A DNA stretch of 8,771 nt from Planctomycetaceae bacterium. Lineage in GTDB: Bacteria; Planctomycetota; Planctomycetia; Pirellulales; Thermoguttaceae. Below are positions 1 through 6,737 of this stretch, piece after piece (the first letter of the stretch is position 1; every line of letters begins with the position of its first letter). The DNA is taken from the NCBI GenBank assembly GCA_031267635.1, contig JAIRYX010000413.1:1-8771 (forward strand), read 5' to 3'. Made by a program: the position numbers and the translations under genes. A model generated the notes under the pieces. The model had not been told where the DNA came from and did no database searches. It saw only the letters and a list, made by a program, of their open reading frames with translations.

Positions 1-309
1 CCCGCGAGCCGGCGTCCGAGAGAAAAATCCGGACGCGGGTGTGTCCTGAATGTTCACTGCTATGCGTAACATGAGTTAATCACAACATCACGGCAAAAAT
101 TGAATCGGTCTGATTTCACCGCAGACTCCGTGTGATTCTTCTACTTTAACCGAGACCAATCGACAATGAGCAGAGCGTATTCTTCGCCGACTGTTCTTCT
201 ACGGGAATAGACAGACCGGCAGCGGTCGGAGGAGAGTGTTGCCTCGCTTGTTTCAGCATTAGACCTTTTCGCTAACCGATTCACCTTTTCACAAACGATG
301 AAATGATGA

Positions 310-385
310 ACCACAAAGGCGAAAAAGTCGCACAAAGGATTTTTAAAAAAAGATTATCTTTGTGCGTCTTCCTCGCCTTTGTGGT
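310..385. repeat. 76-base imperfect palindrome (REP/MITE-like hairpin)
   Basis: The outer arms are perfect 13-base inverted copies: ACCACAAAGGCGA at 310-322 and TCGCCTTTGTGGT at 373-385. A second pair continues the stem inside: CGCACAAAG at 329-337 against CTTTGTGCG at 358-366, with a one-base bulge beyond it. The centre is A/T-rich. As RNA or single-stranded DNA this would fold into one long hairpin. Palindromes carrying the words CCACAAAGG and CACAAAGGA are a style of dispersed intergenic repeat I associate with several environmental bacteria, but I cannot confirm copy number from one window. The element contains no gene of its own. Confidence 0.7.
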
Positions 386-410
386 AAAATAATCCATCAA
401 TTTTGAGATA

Positions 411-439
411 TTGAATCGGTTAAGGAAAAGGTTTATTAT
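411..439 (+). promoter_or_regulatory. Possible sigma70-like promoter
   Basis: TTGAAT at 411-416 is separated by 17 bases from TATTAT at 434-439, matching four of six and five of six consensus positions. It lies almost 390 bases before the IMPase start, in AT-rich DNA where such matches arise easily, so it is only a candidate. Confidence 0.2.
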
Positions 440-620
440 AAAATAACGCTCCGTGAGGCGTAAATCGCCTAATTCTATTTGAAAACCATACCGGAAATAA
501 TAAAAAATGAACAAAAAAAAGGCAATACCAAAATAACTAAACAATAATCTCCCCGACTATACTACGTAATCGCTATTGCCAAAACTTGTGGGAATACTGT
601 TGGTTAGAAGTTTCCCAATC

Positions 621-690
621 GCGCCCTTATGTTTTAGGTCATGGATGGTTATCAAACCAAATTAAACGAAAAATAAGGGAATAAGGGCGC
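621..690. repeat. Inverted repeat with AATAAGGG copies
   Basis: GCGCCCTTAT at 621-630 and ATAAGGGCGC at 681-690 are perfect inverted copies separated by 50 bases. Looser complementarity continues outward (TCCCAA on the left against TTGGGG on the right). The octamer AATAAGGG occurs as a tandem pair at 672-687 and again at 731-738. The structure sits about 140 bases before the IMPase gene. It could be a decayed mobile palindrome, a terminator for an upstream transcript, or a regulatory fold; nothing in the sequence decides between these. Confidence 0.5.
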
Positions 691-827
691 ACAGTTGGGG
701 AGCAATTCGGGCTAATAAGAGAAATCAATAAATAAGGGTGGCAATAATAATATTTTTTGGTAAGATTGACTGTAACTATTAACTTGCTCGGTACGGATTT
801 ATATGGCTTGAACGACTGAATACTGAA

Positions 828-1655
828 ATGAACATGACGACTGAATATCTTAAAGTTTGCGAATATGCCGCGAGAAAAGGCGGACAGGTTTTGCGGGAAA
901 AACTTGGTTCCGTCTGGGTTCGCGAGAAACGCCGCGCGGATTTGGTGACGGAAGCCGATTTCGTGTCGCAGGAAACGATTCGTGAAATCGTGCAGAACGT
1001 TTTTCCCGAACACGCTTTTCTCGGCGAGGAAAGCGAACCAACCGCCGAACCAACGCAAAGCTCCGAGTACCGTTGGATGGTCGATCCTTTGGATGGAACG
1101 ACGAATTTCGTGCATGGCGTTCCGCTTTTTGCTTCGTCGGTGGCGTTGGTGCGCGGGAAAGACGTGCTCTGCGGAACAATCTACAACCCGATGATTGAGG
1201 AATGTTTCACCGCCGCCGCCGGACACGGAGCGTTTCTCAACGGCAAACGGATTCACGTCAGCCAAGTTCCCCGCCTTGCCGACGCACTCGCGACAGTCAG
1301 CTTTCCGACAATGAGCCGTTTCGATTCGCCCGACTTGCTGGCGTTTATGAAACTCGTTCCTTTCGCCCAAGCGATTCGACGCACCGGTTCGACCGCAATC
1401 AATATGGCGTATCTTGCCGCCGGCAGATTTGACGTTATGACCAGTTACGGGGCGTATTGCTGGGACGTTGCCGCCGGCGCCATTCTGATTCGTGAAGCGG
1501 GCGGGATTCTCACCGCTCCCGACGGCAGCGCGTTTGATATTGACTCTCCGAAAACGCTCGCCGCCGCCACCGAGCCGCTGCATCGACAGGTCTTGGAAAT
1601 GATCAACGGAGAAACGGAAACGATTCACGAATCGACAGGAACGATTATCAGGTAA
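828..1655 (+). CDS. Inositol monophosphatase family protein (SuhB-like)
   Basis: This is a 275-residue member of the Mg2+-dependent inositol monophosphatase (IMPase/SuhB) family, which removes phosphate from inositol-1-phosphate or related sugar phosphates in the cytoplasm. Its length is normal for the family. The metal-binding motifs are all present: GEES at about 66-69, the signature WMVDPLDGTTNFVHG at 83-97 with aspartates 86 and 89, and CWDVAAGAILIREAGG at 211-226 with Asp213. DLVTEAD at 38-44 matches the conserved N-terminal metal-site loop. The DGTTNFVHG form is that of IMPase/SuhB rather than CysQ-type 3'-phosphonucleotide phosphatases. ATG 828 was chosen; ATG 834 is equally possible, and neither has a clear ribosome binding site. 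The gene ends 16 bases before the membrane glycosyltransferase, so the two are probably cotranscribed. The exact substrate cannot be read from the sequence. Confidence 0.95.
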   Translation: MNMTTEYLKVCEYAARKGGQVLREKLGSVWVREKRRADLVTEADFVSQETIREIVQNVFPEHAFLGEESEPTAEPTQSSEYRWMVDPLDGTTNFVHGVPLFASSVALVRGKDVLCGTIYNPMIEECFTAAAGHGAFLNGKRIHVSQVPRLADALATVSFPTMSRFDSPDLLAFMKLVPFAQAIRRTGSTAINMAYLAAGRFDVMTSYGAYCWDVAAGAILIREAGGILTAPDGSAFDIDSPKTLAAATEPLHRQVLEMINGETETIHESTGTIIR

Positions 1656-1671
1656 GAAAGAACGAAAAAAG

Positions 1672-3045
1672 ATGACGTCCGCTGAATCCGCCGCCGCTGT
1701 CCCGCCGTCGCAACCGGGAAACCGCCGCTTTCGGTTGGTATGCGTTTTGCTCTTGATTGTTGTTGTCGCGTTTGCCGTTCGCGCGGGTGCGTCGCTGTAT
1801 TGGCAGACACGGTTTGCCGATGCGAACGGTTCTTCGCCGCCGTTTTATTTTGGGGACAGCGTTACGTATTGGCGTCTTGCCGAAGCGGTCGCGCGGGGCA
1901 AGCCGTATCAGTTTGACGAGTGGCAGGTGTTCCGAATGCCGGGTTATCCGTTGTTGCTGTCGCCGGTGATTCTGCTATTCCCCGAATCGCAAGACGCAAC
2001 CCGCGTAGCGGCGGCGCGAATCGAGAACGCTTTGATCGGTTCGCTTCTTGCCGCGGCGGTCGGGCTTGTGGCGTTGCAGGTGTTTCGCCGACCTCGCGTG
2101 GCAATTCTCGCGGCGTTGTTTGCGGCATTTGAGCCGTGTACCGTGATTTCCAGCGTTTGGATTTTGTCGGAAACGCCGTTTTGTCTGACGATGATTGCTC
2201 AAATCGCGTCGTTCCTCGCGCTGATTCAAACGCAAAAAATTCGGAAACTCCTGATTTACGCGGTTCTCTTTACGCTCTTGTCCGCCGTCGCCGTGTATTT
2301 TCGTCCGAGCTGGTTGCTGTTTGCGTTGTTTCTAACAATTTGTTACACCGCGTTTGCGATTTGCTTTCGCGTCAAACCCCTTTCGCCGAAAGAGTTTTCA
2401 CCGTTGTTTCGCGGAATCGTCCTTTTTGCGGTTTTCGTTCCGTTGTTTGTTTTGTGCATGTCGCCTTGGTGGATTCGCAACTACCGCGCGACGGGACGCT
2501 TTGTGCCGACGACTCTGCAATTCGGACCGAGTCTCTATGACGGTCTTAATCCCGACGCGACTGGTGCGAGCGACATGAGGTTTGTCGAGACGTTCCGCCG
2601 ATTGGAAAGGGAACATCCCTCGACGGATTTACGCGGAACTTATGAATACCGCCTTAATGAACGTATCAAACACGCGTCGATGGATTGGCTACGGCAAAAC
2701 CCGCAAAAAGCCATGGAATTAGCGGTCGTCAAATTCTTTCGGCTTTGGAACGTCTTTCCTAACGAACCGGCGTTTTCTCAACCGCTTGTTCGGCTTATCC
2801 TTTTCCTGACGAACACGCCGTTGTTTATCGGAGCGGCTTGCGGATTTTGGAAAGCCCGCCGACGTTTCCGTGCCGAGAGCTTTATTTTCGTCATTCCGGC
2901 GGTGTATTTAACGTTGTTGCACATGATTTTTGTTTCGTCGTTACGTTACCGTCTTCCGGCGACGCTTTGCTTGATGATTCTCGCCGCGTTCTTTTTCGGG
3001 ACAATGAGAGAAAGCGGCGATCATTCAGCCGACCAAGCCAAATAA
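1672..3045 (+). CDS. GT-C/GT39-like integral membrane glycosyltransferase
   Basis: The 457-residue product is very hydrophobic, with about nine to eleven likely membrane segments (first at about 21-41; others near 115-137, 142-187, 192-231, 247-264, 372-391, 402-422 and 428-443). It resembles the ArnT/PMT-type GT-C superfamily, which transfers sugars from lipid-phosphate carriers on the outer face of the inner membrane. Supporting motifs are an acidic residue in the first outer loop (GDSVTYW, Asp62), RMPGYPLLL at 88-96, SETPF near 166, SPWWIRNY at 264-271, RLWNVFP at 357-363 and SSLRYRLP at 422-429. A loop of about 100 residues (270-370) separates the two membrane blocks. It lies 16 bases after the IMPase gene. 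The start has no strong ribosome binding site but the downstream sequence fits the usual N-terminus. Donor and acceptor are unknown; family assignment is by motif style and is weaker than for the enzymes nearby. Confidence 0.85.
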   Translation: MTSAESAAAVPPSQPGNRRFRLVCVLLLIVVVAFAVRAGASLYWQTRFADANGSSPPFYFGDSVTYWRLAEAVARGKPYQFDEWQVFRMPGYPLLLSPVILLFPESQDATRVAAARIENALIGSLLAAAVGLVALQVFRRPRVAILAALFAAFEPCTVISSVWILSETPFCLTMIAQIASFLALIQTQKIRKLLIYAVLFTLLSAVAVYFRPSWLLFALFLTICYTAFAICFRVKPLSPKEFSPLFRGIVLFAVFVPLFVLCMSPWWIRNYRATGRFVPTTLQFGPSLYDGLNPDATGASDMRFVETFRRLEREHPSTDLRGTYEYRLNERIKHASMDWLRQNPQKAMELAVVKFFRLWNVFPNEPAFSQPLVRLILFLTNTPLFIGAACGFWKARRRFRAESFIFVIPAVYLTLLHMIFVSSLRYRLPATLCLMILAAFFFGTMRESGDHSADQAK

Positions 3046-3059
3046 ACCCGCGCGGGGTT
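3045..3059. terminator. Possible bidirectional terminator between convergent genes
   Basis: AACCC at 3045-3049 pairs with GGGTT at 3055-3059 around a GCGCG loop, and CCCGCGCGGG at 3047-3056 is itself a perfect palindrome. It lies in the 23-base gap between the stop codons of two convergent genes, where a shared terminator would be expected. There is no T-run directly after it on either strand, so the call is weak. Confidence 0.3.
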
Positions 3060-3068
3060 GCCGACTCG

Positions 3069-4493
3069 TTATACTTTTTCAAGAAATTCATGAATATCTT
3101 TTGCCGCCGCGCGTCCTGCGCCCATTGCTAAAATGACGGTTGCGCTGCCGGTGACAATGTCGCCGCCTGCCCAGACTCGCGGTTTGCCGGTTCGTCCGGT
3201 GGTTTCGTCGGCAACAATATATCCCCATTTGTTTAATTCAAGTTGCGGCGTGTTTTTTGTCAATAACGGATTCGCCAACGCTCCGGCGGCAACAATAACG
3301 CAATCAGTTTCAATTTCAAACTCGGAATCGGGAACTTCAACAGGACGCCGCCGACCGGACGCATCCGGTTCGCCAAGCGTCATACGAACACACCGCATCG
3401 CGCGAACTTGCGACTGGTGATCAAGATACGCTTTCGGATTCGTGAGAAGTTGAAATTCAACGCCTTCTTCTTCTGCATGATGAATCTCTTCCGCTCGCGC
3501 CGGCAACTCGTTTCGGGAACGGCGGTAAACAATTTTCACCGATTCCGCACCTAATCGCAACGCGGTTCGCGCGGCGTCCATTGCGACATTTCCGCCGCCA
3601 ATAACGCAAACGTTTTTCCCGCGAACCACCGGCGTATCGTAATCGGGAAATTTATACGCTTTCATTAAATTGCTGCGTGTCAGATACTCGTTTGCTGAAT
3701 AAATGCCGTTAAAATCTTCGCCCGGAATTTCCAAAAACATTGGTAAACCCGCTCCAACTCCGATAAACACCGCATCAAAGCCGTTTTTTGTGAGAAGCTC
3801 GTCAATCGTTACGATTCTTCCGACAACTTGATTCAATTCAATTTTCACGCCGATCTGCCGAATGTAATCAATTTCTTGTTCGACTATGTCTTTCGGCAAT
3901 CGAAATTCCGGAATTCCGTACATGAGAACGCCGCCCGGTTTATGAAACGCTTCAAAAACGGTCACTTCGTAACCAAGCAAAGTCAAATCGCCCGCAACGG
4001 TGATACCGGACGGTCCCGCGCCAATGACGGCAATTTTTTTTCCGTTTTGGGGCGGAATTGGCGGTATTTCAATAAGATGGTTCGCGCGTTCAAAATCAGC
4101 GGCAAACCGTTCGCAACGTCCGATGGCGACCGGCGCAAATTTTTTGCCGAGTATGCACTTCGATTCGCATTGCGATTCCTGCGGGCAAACACGACCGCAG
4201 ACGGCGGGCAAAGCGTTAGTTTCTTTGATTTTTCTCGCGGCGGCGGCAAAGTTTCCGTCGGCAATCAATTTCAGAAATGCAGGAATATTGACATTCACCG
4301 GACATCCGGTGACGCACAACGGTTTTCTACAACCGATACACCGCGACGCTTCTTGCCTCGCCATGTCCGGTGTATAACCAAGCGGAACTTCCAGGAAATT
4401 TCGTGCGCGGATCTTCGGCGGCTGCTCCGGCATCGGAATACGCCCCGTTTTTTGTGCATTGTCTTGACGCGAGTCTAAATCGTTTGTTCCCAT
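3069..4493 (-). CDS. gltD: NADPH-dependent glutamate synthase small-subunit family (GltD/GltA/NfnB-like)
   Basis: The 474-residue product has the full layout of the glutamate synthase beta-subunit family. An N-terminal Fe-S domain carries two cysteine clusters (Cys52, 55, 60, 64 in RCIGCRKPLCVTGCP, and Cys99, 103, 109, 113 in CGRVCPQESQCESKC). The FAD-binding GAGPSG follows at 158-163, then PGGVLMYGIPEFRLP at 186-200, the NADPH-binding GGGNVAMDAARTALRLGA at 299-316, and the C-terminal AGGDIVTGSATVILAMGAGR at 442-461. The subunit passes electrons from NADPH through FAD and Fe-S centres. The region RIPMPEQ...RNFLEVPLGYT matches the so-called homotetrameric GltA type, which overlaps in sequence with the NfnB/SudA subunit of transhydrogenases and sulfide dehydrogenase. 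No large GltB or NfnA/SudB partner is in the window, so its physiological reaction is uncertain. ATG 4493 keeps the conserved RIPMPEQ stretch; Met21 (4433) is an alternative. Neither has a clear ribosome binding site. Confidence 0.93.
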   Translation of the reverse strand: MGTNDLDSRQDNAQKTGRIPMPEQPPKIRARNFLEVPLGYTPDMARQEASRCIGCRKPLCVTGCPVNVNIPAFLKLIADGNFAAAARKIKETNALPAVCGRVCPQESQCESKCILGKKFAPVAIGRCERFAADFERANHLIEIPPIPPQNGKKIAVIGAGPSGITVAGDLTLLGYEVTVFEAFHKPGGVLMYGIPEFRLPKDIVEQEIDYIRQIGVKIELNQVVGRIVTIDELLTKNGFDAVFIGVGAGLPMFLEIPGEDFNGIYSANEYLTRSNLMKAYKFPDYDTPVVRGKNVCVIGGGNVAMDAARTALRLGAESVKIVYRRSRNELPARAEEIHHAEEEGVEFQLLTNPKAYLDHQSQVRAMRCVRMTLGEPDASGRRRPVEVPDSEFEIETDCVIVAAGALANPLLTKNTPQLELNKWGYIVADETTGRTGKPRVWAGGDIVTGSATVILAMGAGRAAAKDIHEFLEKV

Positions 4494-4532
4494 TGTGTGT
4501 ACGTGAAAATCGGTGGAAAAATTGACGTCCCA

Positions 4533-4538
4533 AGTATA
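4533..4538 (-). promoter_or_regulatory. Possible -10 box for the gltD-like gene
   Basis: On the minus strand this reads TATACT, a close match to the -10 consensus, about 40 bases before the gltD-like start codon at 4493. The position where a -35 box should lie has only a poor match, so it is a candidate only. Confidence 0.3.
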
Positions 4539-4609
4539 ACATTTTTTCGGGAAATGAATACCAAAAGAAAAAAATATCTCTACTTCTTCCGCTTGAACGT
4601 TTGTTTTTT

Positions 4610-4642
4610 AAGAGAATGTTCCTCATTCTCAATGTTTCTCTT
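4610..4642. promoter_or_regulatory. Competing hairpins upstream of the gltD-like gene
   Basis: GAGAATG at 4612-4618 can pair perfectly with CATTCTC at 4624-4630 around a five-base loop. The overlapping AAGAGAA at 4610-4616 can instead pair with TTCTCTT at 4636-4642. The two stems share the same left arm and cannot form together, as in an attenuator or other RNA switch. The site lies 117-150 bases upstream of the gltD-like start. It would be in that gene's leader only if transcription begins further upstream than the TATACT box at 4533-4538. In AT-rich DNA such pairs can be chance. Confidence 0.3.
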
Positions 4643-4703
4643 ACTTTTCACATCTCTTATTTTTTAGCGGAAAATGAATTTTCCAAACGGGAAGGGGCTA
4701 TCG

Positions 4704-4732
4704 TTTACCAAATAATACGTTTGAAGTATAAT
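4704..4732 (+). promoter_or_regulatory. Sigma70-like promoter, plus strand
   Basis: TTTACC at 4704-4709 and a perfect TATAAT at 4727-4732 are separated by 17 bases, the preferred spacing. The predicted transcript would start near 4739 and run toward the epimerase gene at 5280, leaving an untranslated leader of about 540 bases or an independent small RNA. This is the best promoter match I see in the window. Confidence 0.5.
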
Positions 4733-4760
4733 GGCAAGTCAGTGCTTGAAAGGATTTAGT

Positions 4761-4775
4761 AACGATTCAATCGTT
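4761..4775. promoter_or_regulatory. Operator-like dyad
   Basis: AACGATT and AATCGTT are perfect 7-base inverted arms around a single C. The dyad lies about 20 bases after the expected start of transcription from the promoter at 4704-4732, a typical place for a repressor site. No regulator gene is in the window to match it to. Confidence 0.35.
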
Positions 4776-5015
4776 CAAACCCAATAAATCCGCACCGGAC
4801 AACTGAATAATTACGTTTGGGGATAAAAGAGGACAAAAGGAATTTCGGGGGATTCTGGGATAGATAAAGATTCTGAATAAAGAAGAGTAATATTTTCAGG
4901 AATTTTACTTTATTCTCCAAGTCCTTTACTCCCAATGCTTTGGAGCGACTTTGGAGGGAATCCGCCGTCCCCAAAATCTCTAAAACCCTAAAAATCATTT
5001 CCTGCAACGCGTGCC

Positions 5016-5082
5016 TCGTTCTTAATTAAGAGACGATGTATGCCAAAAGGCAGAACATTTCAAAGCGAGATATAAAATATCT
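5016..5082. ncRNA. Row of three small hairpins in the operon leader
   Basis: Three stems follow one another. The first is centred on the perfect palindrome TCTTAATTAAGA (5020-5031) and extends on both sides through TCGT and ACGA with small bulges. The second is TGCC-AAAA-GGCA at 5041-5052. The third is AGATAT-AAA-ATATCT at 5068-5082. All would lie in a transcript from the promoter at 4704-4732, about 200-260 bases before the epimerase gene. None resembles a riboswitch family I can name. They may form part of a structured leader or small RNA, or be chance folds in AT-rich sequence. Confidence 0.25.
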
Positions 5083-5279
5083 TTAGCAGATTCTATTGCG
5101 ATTGCAGAATGAAAACCGAATTTTAAAATATGAGAAGTATAAGATTTCGGACGAGATTTTTCAGAAGTTTCATCTCAAAAGTCTCCCCCAGAGTCCTGGT
5201 TATTCCTTTGGTTACTAACACTTGTCGCTTTGGTGATCGAATATTCAGGCGTGAGGAGTATAACCCGTAAAATAATATT

Positions 5280-5840
5280 ATGCAATTCACCCCATTGTTA
5301 CAATCAGGAGCGTACCGAATTGACCTTGATCCGCGCGGCGACGAACGGGGACAGTTTACACGGTTGCTTTGCGCGAATGAGCTTAAAAAAATCGGATTGA
5401 CGAAACCGATTGTCAACATCAATCACTCGCGGACGCGCGAAAAAGGAACGATTCGCGGAATGCACTTTCAATATCCGCCTGACTGCGAAATCAAAATCAT
5501 CAAGTGTATTCGCGGAGCGGTTTGGGATTGCATTGTCGATATTCGAAATGATTCGCCGACGTTTTTGAAATGGGACGCGGTGGAACTGACCGCCGAAAAC
5601 AACCGAATGATTTATGTTCCCGAAGGATTTGCTCACGGATTTCAGACGTTGACCAACGATGCGGAAATCGTCTATTTTGTGACGGCTTTTTACGCTCCAA
5701 AGAACGAAGACGGTTTGCGTTTTGACGATCCCGATTTGCGTATTGATTGGCAACTCCAAGCGGCAACCGTTTCCGAACGCGACAAAAAACATCCGCTGAT
5801 TGCGGAAAAAAGAGATTGGAAAGGAATTACGTTAGTATAA
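5280..5840 (+). CDS. dTDP-4-dehydrorhamnose 3,5-epimerase family protein (RmlC-like)
   Basis: This 186-residue cupin-fold enzyme belongs to the RmlC/RfbC family, which epimerises a 4-keto-6-deoxy nucleotide sugar at C3 and/or C5. Key residues are in place: RGDERG at 19-24, the catalytic His62 in RGMHFQ, PEGFAHGF at 114-121, Tyr132 in VYFVT, and Asp168 in the expected position to pair with the catalytic histidine. The usual WNDP near the C-terminus reads FDDP (148-151), so it is not a textbook dTDP-rhamnose enzyme and may act on another base or sugar. An in-frame stop at 5268-5270 makes ATG 5280 the only ATG that gives the full protein. GAGGAG at 5253-5258 is too far away (21 bases) to serve as its ribosome binding site. 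It is first in an operon with the reductase 15 bases downstream. rmlA, rmlB and rmlD are absent here. Confidence 0.92.
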   Translation: MQFTPLLQSGAYRIDLDPRGDERGQFTRLLCANELKKIGLTKPIVNINHSRTREKGTIRGMHFQYPPDCEIKIIKCIRGAVWDCIVDIRNDSPTFLKWDAVELTAENNRMIYVPEGFAHGFQTLTNDAEIVYFVTAFYAPKNEDGLRFDDPDLRIDWQLQAATVSERDKKHPLIAEKRDWKGITLV

Positions 5841-5855
5841 AGAAGGATTGCAAAA

Positions 5856-6737
5856 ATGAAATTGGAATTTTATACATTTAGAATGAAGGCGGAAATTATG
5901 AAAATCCTTGTGACCGGCGCAAATGGTTTTGTTGGACGGCACGTTTTGAACGCGCTTCGGACAACGTCGCATGAAATAATCGCAACGTCGCGCGGCGAAA
6001 AATGCGTTATGGAAGATATTCCATACGTTACGTGCGATTTGAACGAAGAAAAAAATAACTTTTTTCAGTTTTTCGGCAGTCCAGACGCGGTAATTCATCT
6101 TGCGTGGGAAGGACTTCCGAATTATAATGCGTTATTCCATATTGAACGCAACTTGGAAACCAGTTATCGGTTTTTGAAACAGATGATTGAATCCGGGACG
6201 CGAAATATTACAGTGATCGGAACGTGTTTCGAGTACGGTTTGCAAAACGGTTGCTTATCGGAAGATTTGCCGCCGAAACCGAACACAACTTATGCCGTTG
6301 CAAAAAACATATTGCGAATTTTCCTTGAGGAACTGCAAAAGAGAACGCCGTTTGACTTCAAATGGATTCGCTTATTTTATTTGTACGGCGAAGGACAAAA
6401 TAAAAATTCAATTTTGGAACAGTTGAAAACCGCATTGCAACGCGACGACAAAATTTTCAACATGAGCGGCGGCGAACAACTGCGGGATTATTTACCGGTA
6501 GAAACTGTAGCGGAAAACATTGTAAAAATCGCGTTGCAAAACAAGATTCAAGGAATCGTCAATAATGCGAGCGGCAAACCGATTTCCATTCGTCGATTTG
6601 TCGAAGAGTTTTTGCATCAAGAAGGAAAAAACATCGCGTTAAATTTGGGATATTACCCTTACGCAACCTATGAACCAATGGCGTTTTGGGGAGATATTCA
6701 AAAGCTTCAAATGATCATTCAAGGAAGAACAACATGA
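5856..6737 (+). CDS. NAD(P)-dependent nucleotide-sugar epimerase/reductase (extended SDR)
   Basis: The product is an extended short-chain dehydrogenase of the sugar-nucleotide type. It has a Rossmann glycine motif GANGFVG (residues 21-27 from ATG 5856), GTCFEYG at 122-128 supplying the catalytic Thr/Ser position, and the YAVAK active site at 146-150. WIRLFYLYGEGQ at 170-181 and GGEQLRDYLPVETVAENIV at 205-223 are typical of the substrate-binding half. Placed next to an RmlC-like epimerase, a likely job is reduction of a 4-keto-6-deoxy sugar nucleotide, for example to a 6-deoxytalose- or fucose-type sugar; the product cannot be fixed from sequence. ATG 5856 has a strong ribosome binding site (AGAAGGA at 5841-5847, 8 bases away) but adds 14 residues before the usual family start. 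ATG 5898 (MKILVTG) also has AAGGCGG just upstream. The stop overlaps the next start as ATGA. Confidence 0.92.
   Translation: MKLEFYTFRMKAEIMKILVTGANGFVGRHVLNALRTTSHEIIATSRGEKCVMEDIPYVTCDLNEEKNNFFQFFGSPDAVIHLAWEGLPNYNALFHIERNLETSYRFLKQMIESGTRNITVIGTCFEYGLQNGCLSEDLPPKPNTTYAVAKNILRIFLEELQKRTPFDFKWIRLFYLYGEGQNKNSILEQLKTALQRDDKIFNMSGGEQLRDYLPVETVAENIVKIALQNKIQGIVNNASGKPISIRRFVEEFLHQEGKNIALNLGYYPYATYEPMAFWGDIQKLQMIIQGRTT

Larger units (their letters stand above)
1..827. other. Long gene-free region upstream of the IMPase gene
   Basis: No open reading frame here looks like a real protein. The plus-strand frames are short, and the minus-strand frames translate low-complexity sequence or run through palindromes. 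The first 40 bases are clearly more GC-rich than what follows and contain a small stem (GCGTCCG at 12-18 with CGGACGC at 30-36), so they may be the end of a gene or a terminator that lies mostly outside the window. The rest contains a hairpin repeat at 310-385, an inverted repeat at 621-690, a small GACCG/CGGTC stem at 214-227, and a weak promoter-like pair at 411-439. What drives the IMPase gene is not obvious from the sequence just before it. Confidence 0.6.
4494..5279. other. Large gene-free region with promoter and hairpins
   Basis: This 786-base stretch separates the gltD-like gene, which reads leftward, from the sugar operon, which reads rightward. I see no credible protein. The longest frame (minus strand, about 4756-5007) translates to low-complexity hydrophobic and basic sequence with no recognisable motif. 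Structured elements are listed separately: a possible gltD promoter, competing hairpins at 4610-4642, a good plus-strand promoter at 4704-4732, a dyad at 4761-4775, and a row of hairpins at 5016-5082. The heptamer AGTATAA occurs four times on the plus strand (4533, 4726, 5136 and 5257). Confidence 0.6.

Noticed and set aside
141..544. Two minus-strand open frames of 64 and 87 codons
   Set aside because: Both run through the hairpin repeat at 310-385 and translate to low-complexity sequence; neither has a ribosome binding site or recognisable motif.
639..1628. 329-codon minus-strand open frame
   Set aside because: It lies opposite the IMPase gene, whose protein has clear catalytic motifs. The minus-strand translation is rich in Arg/His/Asn with no recognisable domain, as expected for an antisense shadow.
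828..1655. CysQ-type PAP phosphatase serving the sulfotransferase
   Set aside because: The idea is attractive because sulfotransferases release PAP, but the motif is DGTTNFVHG as in IMPase/SuhB, not the DGTKEF form of CysQ, and the gene is in a different transcription unit over 5 kb away.
3828..4478. 216-codon plus-strand open frame
   Set aside because: It is antisense to the gltD-like gene, which has intact Fe-S, FAD and NADPH motifs; the plus-strand product has no domain.
4756..5007. 83-codon minus-strand open frame
   Set aside because: Low-complexity hydrophobic and basic translation, no ribosome binding site, no family resemblance, and AT-rich DNA where stops are avoided by chance on one frame.
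5253..5258. GAGGAG as ribosome binding site of the epimerase gene
   Set aside because: It is 21 bases from ATG 5280, and an in-frame stop at 5268-5270 rules out an earlier start of the same frame.
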